A stretch of 29,577 bases of DNA from Cytophagales bacterium (GTDB taxonomy: Bacteria; Bacteroidota; Bacteroidia; Cytophagales; Cyclobacteriaceae): NCBI GenBank assembly GCA_003500135.1, contig DNTA01000011.1, forward strand, positions 1 through 29,577, in the 5' to 3' direction. A program made the position numbers and the translations under genes. The stretch's first letter is position 1. Each line of letters begins with the position of its first letter. The notes under the pieces were generated by a model. It was not told the DNA's origin, did no database searches, and was given only the letters and a program-made list of their open reading frames with translations. Positions 9,162 to 18,500 of this stretch are shown piece by piece.

Positions 9162-9926
9162 ATGGCAGCAACAGCTACTGCAACAGAGGAAACCGGAAAA
9201 AGCTTATGGCAAGGAGGTGTGTCCCCACTAAAGGCGAGTTATGGAAAACTAATGATGTGGTTTTTCCTTCTTTCCGATGCCTTCACCTTTTCCGGGTTAC
9301 TAATAGCTTATGGATATATCAGGTTCAGTTTTCCGGCCTATTCCGGTGATCCCGGCGCTTTTGTCCCCTCACAGGAATACTGGCCCATCCCGGAAATGGT
9401 ATTTGACGCTTTTCCATTCCTTCATGGCATACACCTACCACTCGCCTTTGTAGGCCTTATGACCTTCATTTTGATCTTGAGTAGTGTTACCATGGTACTG
9501 GCTGTGGAAGCCGGGCATCGCATGGATAAAAAAGATGTGGAAAAATGGATGATGTGGACGATTCTCGGAGGGATTACTTTCCTTGGGTGTCAGGCCTGGG
9601 AATGGTCACACTTCATTTCCGGTTCGGGAAAAGTAGGTTGGGGTATTGACCTTACAGGCAATGGCGTTATTGATTTTGTTGGCGCCAACCTGGCCATGAA
9701 CGAATACGGGCCTCAGGTTTTTGCCGATTTATTCTTCTTCATCACCGGGTTTCATGGAACACACGTACTAAGTGGTGTGATACTTAATGTGATCATCTTT
9801 TATCAGGTGGCTACCGGGGTAATGGAGCGCAGAGGCCATTATGAGATGATTGAGAAAGTAGGTCTTTACTGGCACTTCGTAGACCTTGTATGGGTATTTG
9901 TATTTACATTCTTTTACCTTATTTGA
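9162..9926 (+). CDS. coxC: Cytochrome c oxidase subunit III, second copy
   Basis: A 254-residue polytopic protein with subunit III hallmarks: KLMMWFFLLSDAFTFSGLL in the first membrane helix, GCQAWEWSHFI in the middle, FFITGFHGTHVLSGV, and the terminal WHFVDLVWVFVFTFFYL signature. It is longer than the preceding copy because of a soluble insertion (about residues 57-85) and an Ala/Thr-rich N-terminus. Subunit III is non-catalytic and stabilises subunit I and its proton and O2 delivery. Two unequal subunit III genes in tandem recur in Bacteroidota oxidase operons. The subunit IV gene follows after 18 nt. Confidence 0.93.
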   Translation: MAATATATEETGKSLWQGGVSPLKASYGKLMMWFFLLSDAFTFSGLLIAYGYIRFSFPAYSGDPGAFVPSQEYWPIPEMVFDAFPFLHGIHLPLAFVGLMTFILILSSVTMVLAVEAGHRMDKKDVEKWMMWTILGGITFLGCQAWEWSHFISGSGKVGWGIDLTGNGVIDFVGANLAMNEYGPQVFADLFFFITGFHGTHVLSGVILNVIIFYQVATGVMERRGHYEMIEKVGLYWHFVDLVWVFVFTFFYLI

Positions 9927-9944
9927 TCTAAAGAACAAAAAATT

Positions 9945-10256
9945 ATGTCTGGAATAGTTGAAACTCATGTAACCCCCGCACCGAAAGATAAGTCGAAAGT
10001 TAAAAAACTGTGGCAGATCGCAGCGATATTGGCGATTGTGACCGCTATAGAATTCGTATTTGCTATCACGCTGCCAAAAGGGGTGTTATTGTATACCATA
10101 TTCATTACGCTTACGCTCGTCAAAGCTTTTTACATCGTATCTGAGTTCATGCACCTCAAATATGAAGTGAAGGTTTTGATCTGGTCCATAATGATCCCGT
10201 TGATTTTTGTAGTTTGGCTGATTATTGCTTTGATCTACGAAGGAGGAAACTTATAA
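9945..10256 (+). CDS. Cytochrome c oxidase subunit IV (bacterial small subunit, CtaF/CyoD-like)
   Basis: A 103-residue protein with a short polar N-terminus and three hydrophobic spans (about residues 23-42, 44-62 and 72-95). It has the VKAFYIVSEFMHLKYE stretch typical of prokaryotic subunit IV. This small non-catalytic subunit supports assembly or stability of subunit I. It is the last gene before the intrinsic terminator at 10280, so it probably closes the act-cox operon. Function rests on family resemblance and position. Confidence 0.9.
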   Translation: MSGIVETHVTPAPKDKSKVKKLWQIAAILAIVTAIEFVFAITLPKGVLLYTIFITLTLVKAFYIVSEFMHLKYEVKVLIWSIMIPLIFVVWLIIALIYEGGNL

Positions 10257-10279
10257 CCCGTATTGATAAGATTTCAATC

Positions 10280-10316
10280 AACAGGTTAATACATCACGTG
10301 TTAACCTGTTTTTTTT
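10280..10316 (+). terminator. Intrinsic terminator of the act-cox operon
   Basis: A perfect 10-bp stem (aacaggttaa at 10280-10289 with ttaacctgtt at 10301-10310) and an 11-nt loop are followed by a run of eight T (10309-10316). It lies 24 nt past the subunit IV stop and 31 nt before the SCO-like start, so it separates the structural/heme genes from the accessory genes, at least partly. Confidence 0.88.
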
Positions 10317-10346
10317 ATGGTATCTTATCACAATTATTGAACGATC

Positions 10347-10946
10347 ATGAAAAAGCTACTCATTCTTTTCCTGATTTTACTATTGCCCGCCGGGATTTTC
10401 CTTTTTCTAAAAGGTTTTGGAGAAAACGAATTCGCCGTGAAAAAATATTATCAGAACTCCAGCCCTCAAATTGAAGGTTGTTCAAAATCTCTCGAAATCC
10501 CATACCGGGTGGGCAATACCTCATGGCTAGGTGGTTTTTCCGGAACGTACGACTTTAATGTCATTCATTTTGCTACTGATTCTGGGCGCTTTCCCAAAGC
10601 GAGTGTGAACATGGCGCGCGTTTACGATACTTTTTTGGACAAGGAGAGAGTGGGTTTGTTTTCAGTTTTCCCTTCGGAAGATTCAACCGGGCAAAAGGCA
10701 CTGATCAGCTATTTGCAGCAAAGTGTGGAATGGGATACTTCGAAGTGGTATATAAAAAGTATGTCCCGGCAGGAAATAGATTCGATACAACGATGTATTT
10801 TGTTCACAGGGCTTCACGAAGAGGGCAGGGCAGACCTTGTCCTTTTGGACGAAAGCAGTACCATTAGAGGGTATTATCAAAGTGACAAAGTTTTGGAAAC
10901 AGATACCCTGATTTTAGAGTTAAAGATATTGTTGAAAGAAGAATAG
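10347..10946 (+). CDS. SCO1/SenC-like protein lacking the copper-binding CxxxC and His
   Basis: A 199-residue protein with one N-terminal membrane anchor (residues 3-22) and a predicted periplasmic thioredoxin-fold domain. Two segments align with SCO proteins: NMARVYDTFLDKERVGLFSV (88-107) and LVLLDESSTIRGYY (164-177). Anchoring on NMARV, the usual TSCPTICP becomes TDSGRFP, so the two copper-binding cysteines are D78 and F82. The conserved His before LVLVD falls at G160. SCO proteins deliver copper to the CuA site of subunit II; this one cannot use the usual ligands. Its place after subunit IV and before DUF420 is the normal SCO position in related oxidase loci. It may be a degenerated or repurposed SCO. 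The frame is intact, so it is not an obvious pseudogene. Confidence 0.75.
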   Translation: MKKLLILFLILLLPAGIFLFLKGFGENEFAVKKYYQNSSPQIEGCSKSLEIPYRVGNTSWLGGFSGTYDFNVIHFATDSGRFPKASVNMARVYDTFLDKERVGLFSVFPSEDSTGQKALISYLQQSVEWDTSKWYIKSMSRQEIDSIQRCILFTGLHEEGRADLVLLDESSTIRGYYQSDKVLETDTLILELKILLKEE

Positions 10947-10960
10947 GACTATAAATAAAA

Positions 10961-11497
10961 ATGGAACAAGCACTGGGGAAAAAGAACTATACTGCATGGA
11001 TAATCGTGTTATCAATCGCGATTCCGGTGGTGGTCGCAATTTTATTGTTCTCTCCCGCCAAGTTTGATGCTGATGCTGCGTGGGCCAAACAACTACCTCA
11101 TATCAACGCCGTTATTAATTCACTAACTGCAGTATTTTTAGTTATTGGAGTCTATTTCATAAAGAAAGGGGACAAAAAGGCACATCAGCGCATGATGACC
11201 TCAGCTTTCATATTAGGCAGTTTGTTTTTAGTGTCATATGTGATTTACCACGCCACAATTCCATCAACAAAATTCGGGGGTGAGGGCGCCATTAGATATG
11301 TTTATTATTTTTTCCTGCTATCACATATCTTACTGGCAATAGTAGTTGTGCCATTTGTGTTGTTTGCATTTTATTATGCCCTAACAAGTAAATTTGATAA
11401 ACATAAGAAAGTAGTTAAATATACTTTTCCGATTTGGTTATATGTGTCTATAACAGGCGTGATCGTTTATTGGATGATTGCACCTTTTTATCAGTAA
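10961..11497 (+). CDS. DUF420 membrane protein (YozB/CtaM-like, oxidase assembly)
   Basis: A 178-residue protein with five hydrophobic spans and the DUF420 pattern LPHINAVINSLTAVFLVIGV, KKAHQRMMTSAF and SHILLAIVVVPFVL. The conserved histidines H47, H75, H99 and H128 lie near helix ends, as in the family. DUF420 proteins are encoded next to heme-copper oxidase genes, and the Staphylococcus CtaM homologue is needed for aa3 oxidase activity; the exact reaction is not established. The gene starts 15 nt after the SCO-like gene and is probably cotranscribed with it. Confidence 0.88.
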   Translation: MEQALGKKNYTAWIIVLSIAIPVVVAILLFSPAKFDADAAWAKQLPHINAVINSLTAVFLVIGVYFIKKGDKKAHQRMMTSAFILGSLFLVSYVIYHATIPSTKFGGEGAIRYVYYFFLLSHILLAIVVVPFVLFAFYYALTSKFDKHKKVVKYTFPIWLYVSITGVIVYWMIAPFYQ

Positions 11498-11536
11498 GTA
11501 CGTAATTTGTATATTAGAAGCGAAAAGGGAGGCGTA

Positions 11537-11824
11537 ATGCGTTGGATGTACAGAGGAATATTGACCGTTGTTTTATTATTATTTCATGTCGCGGCATGGG
11601 CGCAATGTGCTATGTGCAGGGCGACGCTTGAAAATAATGTAAGTGAAGGGGATATTGGTATAGCTGCCAAACTAAATGTAGGTATTCTATATCTGTTTGC
11701 AATGCCCTATCTGCTGGCAGTGGTCATCGGTTTTCTTTGGTATCGACAAAGTAAGCGCAATGCCCAAAAACTGGCAATGGCTGAACGAATTAAAAACCGG
11801 ATACAGTCCATACATGCCAGGTAG
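11537..11824 (+). CDS. Small exported CxxC membrane protein, unknown function
   Basis: A 95-residue protein. I place the start at the ATG at 11537, not the ATG at 11507, because AAAGGGAGG lies just upstream and the product then begins with a clean signal peptide cleaved after AWA. The mature protein would start QCAMCRATLENN, placing C24 and C27 (a CxxC pair) at the very N-terminus in the periplasm. One membrane span (about residues 47-66) and a basic cytoplasmic tail follow. Similar short QCAMCRA proteins occur beside oxidase and DUF420 genes in Bacteroidota. The CxxC could bind metal or take part in thiol exchange during oxidase maturation, but that is inference from position. Confidence 0.78.
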   Translation: MRWMYRGILTVVLLLFHVAAWAQCAMCRATLENNVSEGDIGIAAKLNVGILYLFAMPYLLAVVIGFLWYRQSKRNAQKLAMAERIKNRIQSIHAR

Positions 11825-11845
11825 TCGCAATACAAAACGTACCAG

Positions 11846-14800
11846 GTGTCCAAAAGAAATTTTTTATTAGCCGGCATACTCGTAACAGGCCTGTTTTTCA
11901 CGCCATATGCCGTCCAGTTTTTTGTTCATAAATACTTTGCGCAGGATCAGCGTACTACTGAATATGTTACAAACCGAATTTCCGGACTGATACAGCAATG
12001 TGAACGTGAAAATGAAGCATTGCTCAATATGGAAGACTTCAGTCTGTCAAAGCTTCGGTCACAATCAAAAAGGTGGTCGTTTGATAAGATTGTCTATGAA
12101 GGTTCCCTGCCGGTTTACTGGACCTCCCGTGATGTTCTACCAGGTTACCGGACAGTAAAAGGAGCAAAACATACTTTCTATTATGAAACGAGCTCCTGGA
12201 AATTTATTTTGGTCATCAACAGATCACAAACTGATGAAAATGAGCTATCAGTAGTCAGTGTAATTCCCCTTTCATTTGAGCCTCCTATTATAAATGAATT
12301 CATCAAGCCCGAATTCAACAAACAAATTTTCGATTTCTCTCTTTTCGACATAAAGAAGGAGCAGCAAGAAAACTACCAGGCGATATTGTATAATGATGAA
12401 CCACTTTTTTACATTTATTTTAATCAGGGTTATCATGTACGGCCGGTATGGGTCAATGGGCTCTATATTGCCTTAACGATTTGTTTTTTAGCAGGATTGA
12501 TATGGTACTTCAGGAACACAACACTGCATTTTATCCGCTCTAAAAAGTCAGGTTTAGCGCTGCTTTGGCTGGCGGGTTTATTGGGCCTTTCAAGGTTTGC
12601 CATGATTACTATGGGGTTCCCTGGCGAATATCTTCCCTGGAGCTTATTTGATGCCAAAATATATGCTTCCTCCGATTTAAATCCGTCACTGGGCGACTTG
12701 CTCATTAACATAACCGTTGGAATGATCTATCTGGTGGTGTTAAACCGGTACCTGAGCTCCTTTTTGAACAGGTCCAAATGGATGAACAGGATCAGCAATG
12801 ACATTGCAGGATGGTCCATGATTTTATTGTCATTCGGGTCATCCTGGCTTTTCTGGCAAATATTCTATGCGCTTAATCAGCACTCGAGCTGGTCGTATGA
12901 CATATTCGATCTGTATGACATAAACTATCTGAAAGTGATCGGCCTATTGATCGTATTGATCATGTCGGCCATTTATTTTATTGTCAATCACATTTTGGTA
13001 CGCATGCTGTTATTGCGTAAAATGCGTTTTAGTTTTATCGTTTCCAGTATAGTTTTGTCCGTCCTGGTCATTATTTCGCTCATAGCACAAAACGAATTGA
13101 CCTGGATCTGGCTCATTCACTATTGCTTTTTGATCCTTATTTTATACTTGAAACTGCCCCAGAAAACCACGGTAATTCAATATTCCACATTTTTCTATTT
13201 TATCATTACAGCGCTTACATGTGCCTCTTTTACTTATGTGGTACTCACACAATTCAAACTAAACAAGCTGGATACCAAATTATCGCGAATGGCGGACCAG
13301 CTGATGGTCGACAATGACTTTTATGCAGAATACCTGATCGAGGAGTCGGCAGCAAGGATATCTAACGATGTTTTCATACAAAACAGGATGTTTAGTCCAT
13401 ATGCGGGTAAGGACATTATCATTGAAAAAGTGAAACGAGTTTACCTGGGGCCATATTTTGAAAGATACGATATCAGCATTGTATTGTACAATGCCAATGG
13501 TATTCCGTATTTGGAAAGAAACGCCCCACTGTCAGTTGAGGAGGTGAAAGAAATATTTGATCCCTACCGGATAAACGAAGAAGGCCTATATTTTATTAAC
13601 AGCGATCAGATAAATGTGCCTAAACGATATCTCAAGATAATTGAGATCAAAAGGTATAAACAGACCGCCGGTTACATTTTGCTCGACCTGAGACAAAAGA
13701 AGGTCATTCCTAATACCTTGTATCCGCTTTTATTGGCCGACGCTCGCTTTCCGCTTTTAATGGAGCAAACCGAATATGCCTATGGTGTTTTTAGCAATGG
13801 GATTATGGTGAGCAGCTTTGGCCCGCTCAGCTACACCAACATTTACGAATATGCTGCTGACCGCGACTTTTTCAACAAAAACTCGTGGTCATCCGACGGA
13901 TATGATCATCATGCATTTGGCGATGAGGAAAGGAGGATCATTATTTCGGTAAAGAAAGGCCAGGAAGGTCAGGATATTTCAAATCTCAGCTTTTACTTTT
14001 TGTGGTTCAGCCTCGGTATATTGGTGGTTATTACTTTTTATTTGGCGCTTGGTTATCGAAAGGGGCGTCAAAACAACCTATCCACCAGAATTCAGATCTA
14101 CCTCAATTTGGCTTTCTTCATTCCCCTAGCCATAATAACAATTTCCAGCATCAGCCTGATCAGCAAAATTTACCGTGAAAACCTGGAGAAAGAATACATT
14201 GAAAAAACCTTTGGTTTACACGATAAAATATCCGATGCTTTAAGTATACCAATATCGGAAGATATGGAGCAGGAATATATATCTAACGAACTGGTGAAAA
14301 TGGCACGGTTCGCTGAAACTGACATTAATATGTTCAGTATGTCGGGCAAGCTAATTGCCACCAGCCAGCAGGCGATTTTTCAGTCCGACTTTATTTCAGA
14401 TTTCATTGCTCCGGAAGCCTTATATCACATTCGGGATCAGCAGGCCAGGTACATCATCCTGGAAGAGTCGATCGGTAAGCTGTCCTTTAAAAATATTTAC
14501 ATGGGCATCAAATCTTTCGAAACAGGCAATATTGTAGCTATTATCAGTATTCCGTTCTTTAAGGCGGAAGAAGAGCTCAGCCGGCAGGTCATCAATATCC
14601 TGACCCGTGAACTGAATATCTTTACTTCACTGTTTTTAGTATTGTTCTTTATCTCCTACTTTCTTTCACGGGCATTGACATCGCCGCTGAGGCTGATCGG
14701 TGACAAAATGAGGAAGCTTTCTTTCTCCAGTGCCAATGAACCAATCGATTGGAAAAGTGACGATGAAATAGGTAAGCTGATCATGACCTATAATTCCATG

Positions 14801-15514
14801 TTACGCAATCTGGAAGATAGCCGAAAGGCCCTGGCCAAGAGCGAAAAAGAATCAGCCTGGCGTGAAATGGCTCGGCAGGTAGCACATGAGATCAAGAATC
14901 CACTTACACCCATGAAGCTGACATTACAGCACCTACAACGTATTGTAATGGACCGTGAAGGCAGCGATAACCTAAAGGAACAGATCAATGCCTTGCTTCA
15001 GCAGGTCGATACGCTCAGCGATATTGCCAGTTCATTTTCTGCATTTGCCAAAATGCCGGCGCCGGTTACCGACAGCTTCGACTTCAAAGCTATGCTGGAT
15101 GCTACGGTAACGACATACCGCAAAAATGAAATCGGACAAGTGGTGTACCAATCGGAAATGGATAAGGCGATGGTCAATGGAGATGAAAAGTGGTTGAGCA
15201 GGGCCATTTCAAATATAATAATCAATGGTCTGCAGGCAGCACAGGATAATATCCACCCACTTCTGGAAGTAAACCTCAAACACCATAATGAAAGGACGTT
15301 GCGTTTGACCATACGCGATAACGGTACCGGTATTCCGGAAGAGATACAGGAGAAAATATTTACCCCGAATTTTAGTACCAAGTCGAGTGGGTCCGGGTTA
15401 GGGCTGGCAATCGCCAAAAAGGCGGTAGTACATGCCGGTGGTAAGATATGGTTTGAAACCACGAAAGACCGCGGCACAGTTTTCTATATCGAATTGCCCT
15501 TGTTGCATGTTTAG
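11846..15514 (+). CDS. Large multi-span sensor histidine kinase (NtrY-like)
   Basis: A 1222-residue protein starting with GTG. An N-terminal anchor (about 6-27) is followed by an extracytoplasmic segment to about 200, then eight membrane spans (about 202-467). A second extracytoplasmic domain (about 468-712) precedes two spans (713-737, 751-772), a third sensor region (773-924), a span (925-945) and a HAMP-like linker. The phospho-acceptor is H1014 in VAHEIKNPLTPMKLTLQHLQ, the NtrY/HisKA pattern. The ATPase domain has its N box (NIIINGLQAAQDN, about 1121) and the glycine motifs DNGTGIPEEI and GSGLGLAIAKK. All catalytic motifs look intact. No response regulator lies nearby. The 3' end overlaps the next gene by 8 nt. 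The ligand is unknown. Confidence 0.9.
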   Translation: MSKRNFLLAGILVTGLFFTPYAVQFFVHKYFAQDQRTTEYVTNRISGLIQQCERENEALLNMEDFSLSKLRSQSKRWSFDKIVYEGSLPVYWTSRDVLPGYRTVKGAKHTFYYETSSWKFILVINRSQTDENELSVVSVIPLSFEPPIINEFIKPEFNKQIFDFSLFDIKKEQQENYQAILYNDEPLFYIYFNQGYHVRPVWVNGLYIALTICFLAGLIWYFRNTTLHFIRSKKSGLALLWLAGLLGLSRFAMITMGFPGEYLPWSLFDAKIYASSDLNPSLGDLLINITVGMIYLVVLNRYLSSFLNRSKWMNRISNDIAGWSMILLSFGSSWLFWQIFYALNQHSSWSYDIFDLYDINYLKVIGLLIVLIMSAIYFIVNHILVRMLLLRKMRFSFIVSSIVLSVLVIISLIAQNELTWIWLIHYCFLILILYLKLPQKTTVIQYSTFFYFIITALTCASFTYVVLTQFKLNKLDTKLSRMADQLMVDNDFYAEYLIEESAARISNDVFIQNRMFSPYAGKDIIIEKVKRVYLGPYFERYDISIVLYNANGIPYLERNAPLSVEEVKEIFDPYRINEEGLYFINSDQINVPKRYLKIIEIKRYKQTAGYILLDLRQKKVIPNTLYPLLLADARFPLLMEQTEYAYGVFSNGIMVSSFGPLSYTNIYEYAADRDFFNKNSWSSDGYDHHAFGDEERRIIISVKKGQEGQDISNLSFYFLWFSLGILVVITFYLALGYRKGRQNNLSTRIQIYLNLAFFIPLAIITISSISLISKIYRENLEKEYIEKTFGLHDKISDALSIPISEDMEQEYISNELVKMARFAETDINMFSMSGKLIATSQQAIFQSDFISDFIAPEALYHIRDQQARYIILEESIGKLSFKNIYMGIKSFETGNIVAIISIPFFKAEEELSRQVINILTRELNIFTSLFLVLFFISYFLSRALTSPLRLIGDKMRKLSFSSANEPIDWKSDDEIGKLIMTYNSMLRNLEDSRKALAKSEKESAWREMARQVAHEIKNPLTPMKLTLQHLQRIVMDREGSDNLKEQINALLQQVDTLSDIASSFSAFAKMPAPVTDSFDFKAMLDATVTTYRKNEIGQVVYQSEMDKAMVNGDEKWLSRAISNIIINGLQAAQDNIHPLLEVNLKHHNERTLRLTIRDNGTGIPEEIQEKIFTPNFSTKSSGSGLGLAIAKKAVVHAGGKIWFETTKDRGTVFYIELPLLHV

Positions 15515-18500
15515 GCGCCGCCATATCCAATATGGCATCCTATTCGCGATGCTCTTATGGTCGCTATCTTCAGAAGCACAGCAAAGGTGCCGGTGGTTCA
15601 AGAATTTCGACCGCCCTTTCGTACTCGACAGCGCCACGATTATTCCTTCAAGCATATTTATCGGAAATGATCCTTTAGCAGGCATTACTTATGATGTGAA
15701 TTCCGGCAATGCCATAATTGAAAAAGGGTCAAAGGATTCAGTAAAGGTATGTTATCTTCCTATCGCATATAACCTTTCAAAAGAGGTGTACAGGCGAAGT
15801 TATACCGCCTATAAAGAAAACCAGTTAATGCAGCGATCCTTCGCCGATACTTCCGCCCAAAAAGCTTTTCTTGTTGAGCGTGAAGAGCTTTTTGGCTCTG
15901 GTCAATTATATAAAAGCGGCAGCCTCACCAGGGGCATAAGTTTCGGCAATACCCAGGATGTTTTTGTCAATTCGGCGCTGAATCTTCAACTGGAGGGCCA
16001 ACTGGCAGATAACCTCAATATCAGGGCGGCCATAACCGATCAAAATGTTCCTTTTCAACCGGAAGGAAATACCGCGCGCGTTCAGGAATTTGATAACGTT
16101 TTCATTGAAATGTACAATGATCAGCTTTCGGTAAAAGGGGGGGATATCATATTGACCAATCCCGAAACAGAGTTTTTACGCTTTCGCAAAAACGTGCAGG
16201 GCGGACTGGCAGATGTCCAGTACAAAATCGGCAATCAAAATGCACGTACAAAAGCCGGTATTTCACTGGCAAAAGGACAGTTTGCCAGCATAGCGCTTGA
16301 TGTGCAGGAAGGCGTACAGGGGCCATATCGTATTCCCATACCTGGTGGCGTTACTGCTTTTACAATCATCATGGCGGGTTCTGAGCGCGTATTTTTGGAT
16401 GGCAGGCAATTGCAGAGAGGTTTTAATAATGACTATGTTATCGACTACAATCAAGCTGAGATCACCTTTACGGGCAACGTTTTGATCACACAATTTTCCA
16501 GGGTTCGGATCGATATTGAATACTCCGACCAGCAGTTTAACCGGACGATCATTACTGCAGGACATGAACAAAATATTGGTAACAATACACTTTATGTGCA
16601 CCACTACTCTGAAAAAGACAATGAGAACCAGGCATTCGGTACGGATCTCACTGCTGATGAGGCCGCCTATCTGGCCACCATTGGCGACAGCCTCGAGCTG
16701 GCCTTCACCGATGGGGCACGCGAAGTAGAGTACAATTCAGATGAAGTGCAATACGTTATCACAGACACGTTATTTAATGGTTCTACATTTGAAATATATC
16801 GTATTGCAGAGGAAGAGCAGTCACCAGTATACCGGGTCTCATTTAATGATGTAGGGCAGGGCCAGGGGGATTATGTATTAAAAAACACCTCTGTCAGTGG
16901 AAGGGTATTTGAGTGGGTTGGTCCGGGAAACGGCCGCTATATGCCGCTCAAGCGATTGCCGGCGCCCAATAAAAAATCAATGACGACCATTGGCGCCCAA
17001 ATACCGGTCAAAGCAACGGGGCATTTTTTTGGCGAGCTGGCTTTGACCGAACTCGACCTAAACCTTTTTTCAAATATAGATAATGATGATAATAGCGGGT
17101 ATGCTTACAGATTGGGCTACCGCTTGCAGGAAAAAGTGAAACTCGTGGGTGAGTACCAACTAACCGGGCATTTGACCTATGAATATGATAATGAAAATTT
17201 CTCGCCCGTAGATCGCTTCAGGTATATTGAATTTGATCGCGACTGGAGTTATAATCCTTCACAATCACAGGATGCTACCGTTGATCAGATCGTAAATGGT
17301 AGGTTTAACCTTGAAAAAAATCCGGCAAACCTATTGAGCTATGAAATCACACGCCGTAAGCGCGGGCAATTTATTGATGGCTTCCAACACCAGGCTTATT
17401 TGAACAAAAGCTTTGGAAACCTATTGCTGAAAAGCCAGGGGTTTTTATTGAATAACAGCACCGAACAGTTTACCTCCAAATGGTATCGACTAAAGGCTGA
17501 TCTGGCTTATCAAAACCCTTATATCGTTCCGGGTTACATTTTTCATTATGACGACAACCGTGTTTTTGCTCCTGAGTCCGATTCTGTTACATCCACTGCC
17601 ATGAATTTTAAGGAGCACGCCTTTTATATCGAACAAGGCGACTCTGCAAAAGTCAAATACAAAGCACAGTACAGCTACCGGGATGACTTTTTGCCGCAGG
17701 AAGGGGCTCTGAGGCCCTTTACTACTGCTCAAACAGTTCAAATGAACCTGGAAAAGAGCGCTGGTAAACAACAGGTGTCCTGGAATATGTATTACCGGAA
17801 ACTCGACAATCTTCTGGCCGATACAGCAGCTACTGAAGAGACCATTCAGGGACAATTAAACTGGTACGGACAATTTATCAACGGAATTCTCCGGTCTGAC
17901 CTTCGATATGGTATCGGCAATGGCCGCGAACTGCGACGCGATTTTATTTATGTAAAAGTACCGACCGGTCAGGGAACCCATACCTGGCGTGATGACAATG
18001 GAGATGGGGAGAAAGGCCTCAATGAGTTTTACCCCGCTGTGAATAGCGATGAAAAAAACTACATCCGCGTTTTTACACCTACCAATGAGTTCGTACAATC
18101 CTATGACCTTATGTTCAATTACCGTCTGTCCTTTAAACTGCCATCAAGCTGGAAGGGCAGGGGTGGCATGCTAAAATTCCTCCATAAATTTTCGGGAAAT
18201 GCGGCCTGGACGGTAAACCGCAAGATGTTGGATGACAATCTGTTTAACAGGCTATCACCTATCGAAAAAGATCTGGATGAAAAGGACCTTCTGTCACAAC
18301 GCAACCTTTTAAAAGGCACCCTATACTACAACCGAAATAATCCCGACTTTGGTATGAATGCCGATTACCAGGTATCGGATTCAAAGCAATTTCTCACCAA
18401 TGGATTCGAATCCAGGGGCCTTGACCAATGGTCGGCTACTATTCGGGGGGCTGTAGGTCGTACTTATTTCCTAAAATTCAGGTATCAAAATGCGATGGAA

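Noticed and set aside
10214..10474. 86-codon plus frame spanning the oxidase terminator
   Set aside because: Crosses the terminator hairpin and overlaps subunit IV and the SCO-like gene in another frame.
14998..15477. 159-codon minus frame opposite the kinase ATPase domain
   Set aside because: Antisense to clear kinase motifs; a shadow frame.
15432..15506. Longer N-terminus for the outer-membrane protein from the ATG at 15432
   Set aside because: It would put 25 residues ahead of a clear signal peptide and lies inside the kinase ATPase domain; the ATG at 15507 gives a proper exported protein.
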